A DNA stretch of 6,625 nt from Sulfurovum sp. (lineage in GTDB: Bacteria > Campylobacterota > Campylobacteria > Campylobacterales > Sulfurovaceae): assembly GCA_027046415.1 (NCBI GenBank), contig JALTYW010000016.1, positions 1-6,625 of the forward strand, in the 5' to 3' direction. Shown piece by piece: positions 3,842-6,625 of this stretch (positions are counted from its first letter, which is position 1; every line of letters begins with the position of its first letter). The notes under the pieces are model-generated. The model was not told the origin of the DNA. It saw nothing but the letters and a program-made list of their open reading frames with translations, and made no database searches. A program made the position numbers and the translations under genes.

Positions 3842-6421
3842 TCAATACTTCTCCAACGGATCGTAGCGTACAACCGCCGCTTCAGAAAAGTTTGGCACAT
3901 CATCGTAGGCAAAGACAGCATAGAACTTCTCTTTGTCAAACGAGCCGAAATTGTCGTATGTCCACGTATCTTTTCCGCCGTAAAGCTTTACCCCATCCAT
4001 AAAGTGTCTTGGCGGATGGAAGCTGTTGCGCACCACATAATACCCCTTGAGTGCACTGTCATCGACCTTGTCCCATGTCAGTTTGATCATGCGGTTCTCT
4101 TTGCTGATACGCAAATTGTTCACAGGCGCTACAGGGTGGCGGCGTTTTGGAATGTACTTGACCACCAGCTCAGCATCATCCGCCCACTCGGTGATGCGGT
4201 TTTTCGCACCCAGTGCAGAGGTAGGTTTGATGACCAGTTTGAGGGTTTTCCCCTCCTGATGCATCTGGTCAAGTGCCTGTTTGGAGAGCGTATCGAAGTT
4301 GAAGTACTGATACTCTTTGGTATTGAGGTCACTCTCTGCCACTTCGTAACCGATGTATTCGATCTTCTCACGGTTCTTGATGTCTTCATAGGTACCTACT
4401 TCGTCAAGCTCCACCAGTTCCACATAGAAACGTACATCAGATTTCTTTTTGAACACATTTTTGTTTCTGATGCGCAGTGCACACTGCGTGATCATCGTCT
4501 TGTCGTGTTCTGGAAGCTGAGAAAGGTCAAAGTTCAGATACCCGTACACCTTCTCACCGTTGGCATCGAATCCGCTTTTGAGTACCTGCTCCTCTACCCC
4601 CTCTTTGGCGATGGTCGCCCTCTCCTGTGTAGGCAGCTTGATCTTTTCGTTTTCGATGGTATACTTGATGTCAAGCATTGGACGGTAGTGGATACCACCG
4701 CCAAATTTACCATAGCCAATGTCAAACTGCATCATCTGGCTGTCTTCGCCATCTGGCAGGTACTTTGGCCCATCTATGCGGAATACCGCCTGCTTGTTTT
4801 CGATCTCCTCCTGAAGCAGCTGACACTCACGCTGTGAGAACTCCCAGAAGTTCCAGATGCCCTGCGTCAGCTGACGCGACTTGATCGCCTGCCCGATGAT
4901 CCCCTTGGCTTTGGCATTTTCTATTTCACCAAAATCACTGATCTCACTAAAGCTTCCCGGCTCAAGCAGGCTCAAGTCCCATTGCCCGAACTTTTCGATC
5001 TTCGCACCTACTCGATTCATCGGGTAGAGGTAAAAACGTGCCGATTTAATCACCGCATTGTCAGGGATGGAGCTTAGATCGAAGCTTACTACTGCATCGC
5101 AGATGCCTTTTGATTTGTTAATGCCGACAAACAGTGAGTTGAGTCCAAAGTGGGAACGGTTGCTCTCTTGTGTGTACTGCCCCACATAGCCCGTACCCTC
5201 TTTGGTCGCAAAGAGAAAACGGAAGAACTCATCTTCTGCCAGAGCGGTACGTGCCTTGACTACCGGAGCAAATGCTGACTTGTAGCCGGTCTTTTTGCTG
5301 ACTGCACGAATGGTGTAGTGGTAGTTTGTCGAACTCTCAAGGTCAGTGTCGGTATAGGTGTGCTCTCCGGCAATCCCGATGCGTGTACGCTCGTTGCAGG
5401 CATCTTTGTCTTTGGTGCTGCGGTAAATCTCAAAGAAGATATCATCCCGTTTTTCATACTTCCACACCAGCGTTACACTTGTATCACTGACACTTTCAAC
5501 CCTGAACTCCTCCACACGGCGCGGTGCATACTCGGAGAAGTTTACCACTTCTGAAAAGGTACGGATGAGTGCCGGAATGTTCTCATGGATACTGCTGCTC
5601 ATACTCTTCATGTAATCAGGAATGTTTTTCGTACCCACTTCCACCACAAGTGCCTTGATTCCGCGTGAGTAGTAGTACTCTCTTCCGCTGCCGCTAATGA
5701 GCGCTGCAGGCGGCTTTCCGCGGTGAATACCGTAGCGTCTTCCTGTGATCTTTTCGATCTCGTCATTCATATTGGCAGCAATGACATTCATGTCGGTACC
5801 GTCAAGCTCCGCTTCATGTTTGAACTTGTGTGCCGGGAAAAAGACATTCCCCTGAGAGTGATAATCAAGCGCAATGGTAATGTTGGGATGGGCATCGACA
5901 AATTCTTTGATGGCACGCGTTTCCGCTTCACTGAAAGGTGCTTCCCCGCCATAGACATTGGAGGTGGTGTTGCTGATCTTCTTAAAGCCTATAGAGAAGT
6001 TGCGGTTGAGGTCGACCCCGTAGGTGCCGTCATGGTTCTTTCTTCGGTTCTTTCGCCAGAAAGAGAAGTGTTTGCGGGAGTATTCGTAGCCGTCAGGATT
6101 CAGACACGGTACCATGTAGAGTGTGGACTCTGCGAGTGCCTTTTCAAGTACCGGATCGGTATGGCGGTTCTTGGCAGCGTGTTCAATGAACGCCAGTGCC
6201 AGCTCATGCCCTATCCACTCACGCGCATGGATCGTACCGGTATAAAGCAGTGCAGGCTTCTCATCGGCGTGTGCAACATCTGCAGAGATCTTGGCAAGGA
6301 CAATATCGCGCCCCTCATAGGTTGTGCCGATCTTGACGATCTCTATCAGATCGGGATACGCCTTTTCCATCTTATGTAAAAAATCGAGACTCTCTTCATA
6401 AGACCTGTATTGGTTTTTCAT
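3842..6421 (-). CDS. Multidomain M14 zinc carboxypeptidase with FN3 and DNRLRE/CBM96-like modules
   Basis: Metallocarboxypeptidase of 859 residues that should remove C-terminal residues from peptides. The M14 domain is residues 1 to about 295. Zinc ligands are H65 and E68 in IHAREW and H188 in LDYHSQG; the catalytic Glu is E261 in LVVEVG; substrate-carboxylate residues are N139-R140 in DLNRNF, with R67 and R123 matching carboxypeptidase A Arg71 and Arg127. All are intact. An FN3 domain follows at about 300-393, then two beta-rich modules at about 400-588 and 593-757 with phrases such as VVSFDLSSIP and YLNFDLSQLP typical of DNRLRE/CBM96-like domains, then a second FN3-like domain at about 762-855. 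Such modules are normally extracellular, yet the N-terminus (MKNQYRSYEESLDF) has no hydrophobic segment, and a stop at 6457-6455 rules out extension. ATG 6421 has AAAGG eight bases upstream; a TTG at 6442 is less likely. It probably forms its own transcription unit. Confidence 0.9.
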   Translation of the reverse strand: MKNQYRSYEESLDFLHKMEKAYPDLIEIVKIGTTYEGRDIVLAKISADVAHADEKPALLYTGTIHAREWIGHELALAFIEHAAKNRHTDPVLEKALAESTLYMVPCLNPDGYEYSRKHFSFWRKNRRKNHDGTYGVDLNRNFSIGFKKISNTTSNVYGGEAPFSEAETRAIKEFVDAHPNITIALDYHSQGNVFFPAHKFKHEAELDGTDMNVIAANMNDEIEKITGRRYGIHRGKPPAALISGSGREYYYSRGIKALVVEVGTKNIPDYMKSMSSSIHENIPALIRTFSEVVNFSEYAPRRVEEFRVESVSDTSVTLVWKYEKRDDIFFEIYRSTKDKDACNERTRIGIAGEHTYTDTDLESSTNYHYTIRAVSKKTGYKSAFAPVVKARTALAEDEFFRFLFATKEGTGYVGQYTQESNRSHFGLNSLFVGINKSKGICDAVVSFDLSSIPDNAVIKSARFYLYPMNRVGAKIEKFGQWDLSLLEPGSFSEISDFGEIENAKAKGIIGQAIKSRQLTQGIWNFWEFSQRECQLLQEEIENKQAVFRIDGPKYLPDGEDSQMMQFDIGYGKFGGGIHYRPMLDIKYTIENEKIKLPTQERATIAKEGVEEQVLKSGFDANGEKVYGYLNFDLSQLPEHDKTMITQCALRIRNKNVFKKKSDVRFYVELVELDEVGTYEDIKNREKIEYIGYEVAESDLNTKEYQYFNFDTLSKQALDQMHQEGKTLKLVIKPTSALGAKNRITEWADDAELVVKYIPKRRHPVAPVNNLRISKENRMIKLTWDKVDDSALKGYYVVRNSFHPPRHFMDGVKLYGGKDTWTYDNFGSFDKEKFYAVFAYDDVPNFSEAAVVRYDPLEKY

Positions 6422-6429
6422 GCGTGCAA

Positions 6430-6434
6430 CCTTT
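6430..6434 (-). promoter_or_regulatory. Shine-Dalgarno AAAGG deciding the carboxypeptidase start
   Basis: AAAGG on the minus strand ends eight bases before the ATG at 6421. It supports that ATG over the in-frame TTG at 6442, which lies upstream of this site and would add seven residues. Confidence 0.65.
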
Positions 6435-6453
6435 GTTGGCAAATTGGAGCGGG

Positions 6454-6459
6454 ATTATA
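6454..6459 (-). promoter_or_regulatory. TATAAT -10 box of the carboxypeptidase gene
   Basis: A perfect TATAAT lies 11 bases after the stop codon of the upstream frame. The start would be near 6447, giving a leader of about 26 bases containing the AAAGG site. No -35 hexamer is found at 16-18 bases; a TTGAAA is about 23 bases away and lies in the upstream coding sequence. The gene can therefore be transcribed separately from its upstream neighbour. Confidence 0.55.
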
Positions 6460-6470
6460 TCCAAATCTCT

Positions 6471-6625
6471 CTACAGCTTCTCTTTCAACGCCTTCCACTC
6501 TTTTTTGAGTCTTTTGAGGAATTTCTCTTTGAACCAGCCGAACTCTTCACTCAGCTTCTCAGGAGCTGTCTCAAGTGCATGTACCAGTTCTGTGGTATCG
6601 AACTTCTTCATGATCTTCTCTGCTT
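6471..6625 (-). CDS. C-terminal part (or whole) of a small charged helical protein, partial
   Basis: A frame open from the right edge ends at TAG (6473-6471). The visible 50 residues are rich in Lys and Glu with spaced Leu, Phe and Trp (for example LSEEFGWFKEKFLKRLKKEW near the end), which fits an amphipathic helix or coiled coil. An internal ATG at 6611 could start a 46-residue protein; GAG lies six bases upstream, a weak ribosome binding site. The four codons before it remain open, so it may equally be the tail of a longer protein. No family is recognised. It ends 49 bases before the carboxypeptidase start, on the same strand. Confidence 0.5.
   Translation of the reverse strand, partial: AEKIMKKFDTTELVHALETAPEKLSEEFGWFKEKFLKRLKKEWKALKEKL

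Noticed and set aside
3788..4837. A 349-codon open frame on the plus strand
   Set aside because: It lies almost wholly antisense to the carboxypeptidase, whose reading frame has clear M14, FN3 and module motifs. Its translation is rich in His, Phe, Leu and Val without any recognisable motif, and it has no good ribosome binding site. It is a shadow frame.
5723..6379. A 218-codon open frame on the plus strand
   Set aside because: It is antisense to the M14 catalytic domain with its zinc and substrate residues, and its translation matches no family.

Overview
The window looks like a chromosomal segment of a Campylobacterota (epsilonproteobacterial) organism, perhaps near Sulfurovum or Sulfurimonas. 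This is inferred from moderate-GC genes separated by short AT-rich gaps, TATAAT-type -10 boxes without recognisable -35 boxes, and A-rich Shine-Dalgarno sequences (AAGG, AAAGG, AAGGAG). No marker gene fixes the taxonomy. All six real or partial genes lie on the minus strand, so transcription runs from high to low coordinates. There are no tRNA, rRNA, CRISPR, insertion-sequence or attachment-site signals.

In transcription order: (1) 6625-6471, the C-terminal end (or all) of a small, highly charged helical protein; (2) 6421-3842, an 859-residue M14 zinc carboxypeptidase followed by an FN3 domain, two beta-rich DNRLRE/CBM96-like modules and a second FN3-like domain, with no signal peptide, driven by a TATAAT promoter just upstream; (3) 3713-2670, a soluble PAS-GGDEF diguanylate cyclase with an intact GGEEF site and RxxD inhibitory site; (4) 2609-1200, a 469-residue protein with a possible BRCT-like N-terminus and about ten regular 26-residue LRV/HEAT-like solenoid repeats, whose extended -10 predicts a transcript starting exactly on its ATG; (5) 1123-119, a MoxR-type AAA+ ATPase; (6) 42-1, the first 14 codons of another gene with a strong Shine-Dalgarno sequence and its own TATAAT box.

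The part closest to a possibly undescribed system is the left half: a repeat-solenoid protein, a MoxR ATPase and a following truncated gene. MoxR ATPases usually work with a VWA-domain partner encoded next door, as in RavA-ViaA, so the truncated gene may be that partner and the solenoid protein an adaptor or client. This remains inference. The 76-base gap before the ATPase holds a 7-bp hairpin next to the ribosome binding site and a possible 20-codon leader ORF whose TGA overlaps the ATPase ATG. The promoter of the truncated gene is framed by a perfect 7-bp inverted repeat.

The carboxypeptidase and the cyclase are separated by a 127-base AT-rich gap without a clear terminator and have no evident functional link to each other or to the ATPase cluster.
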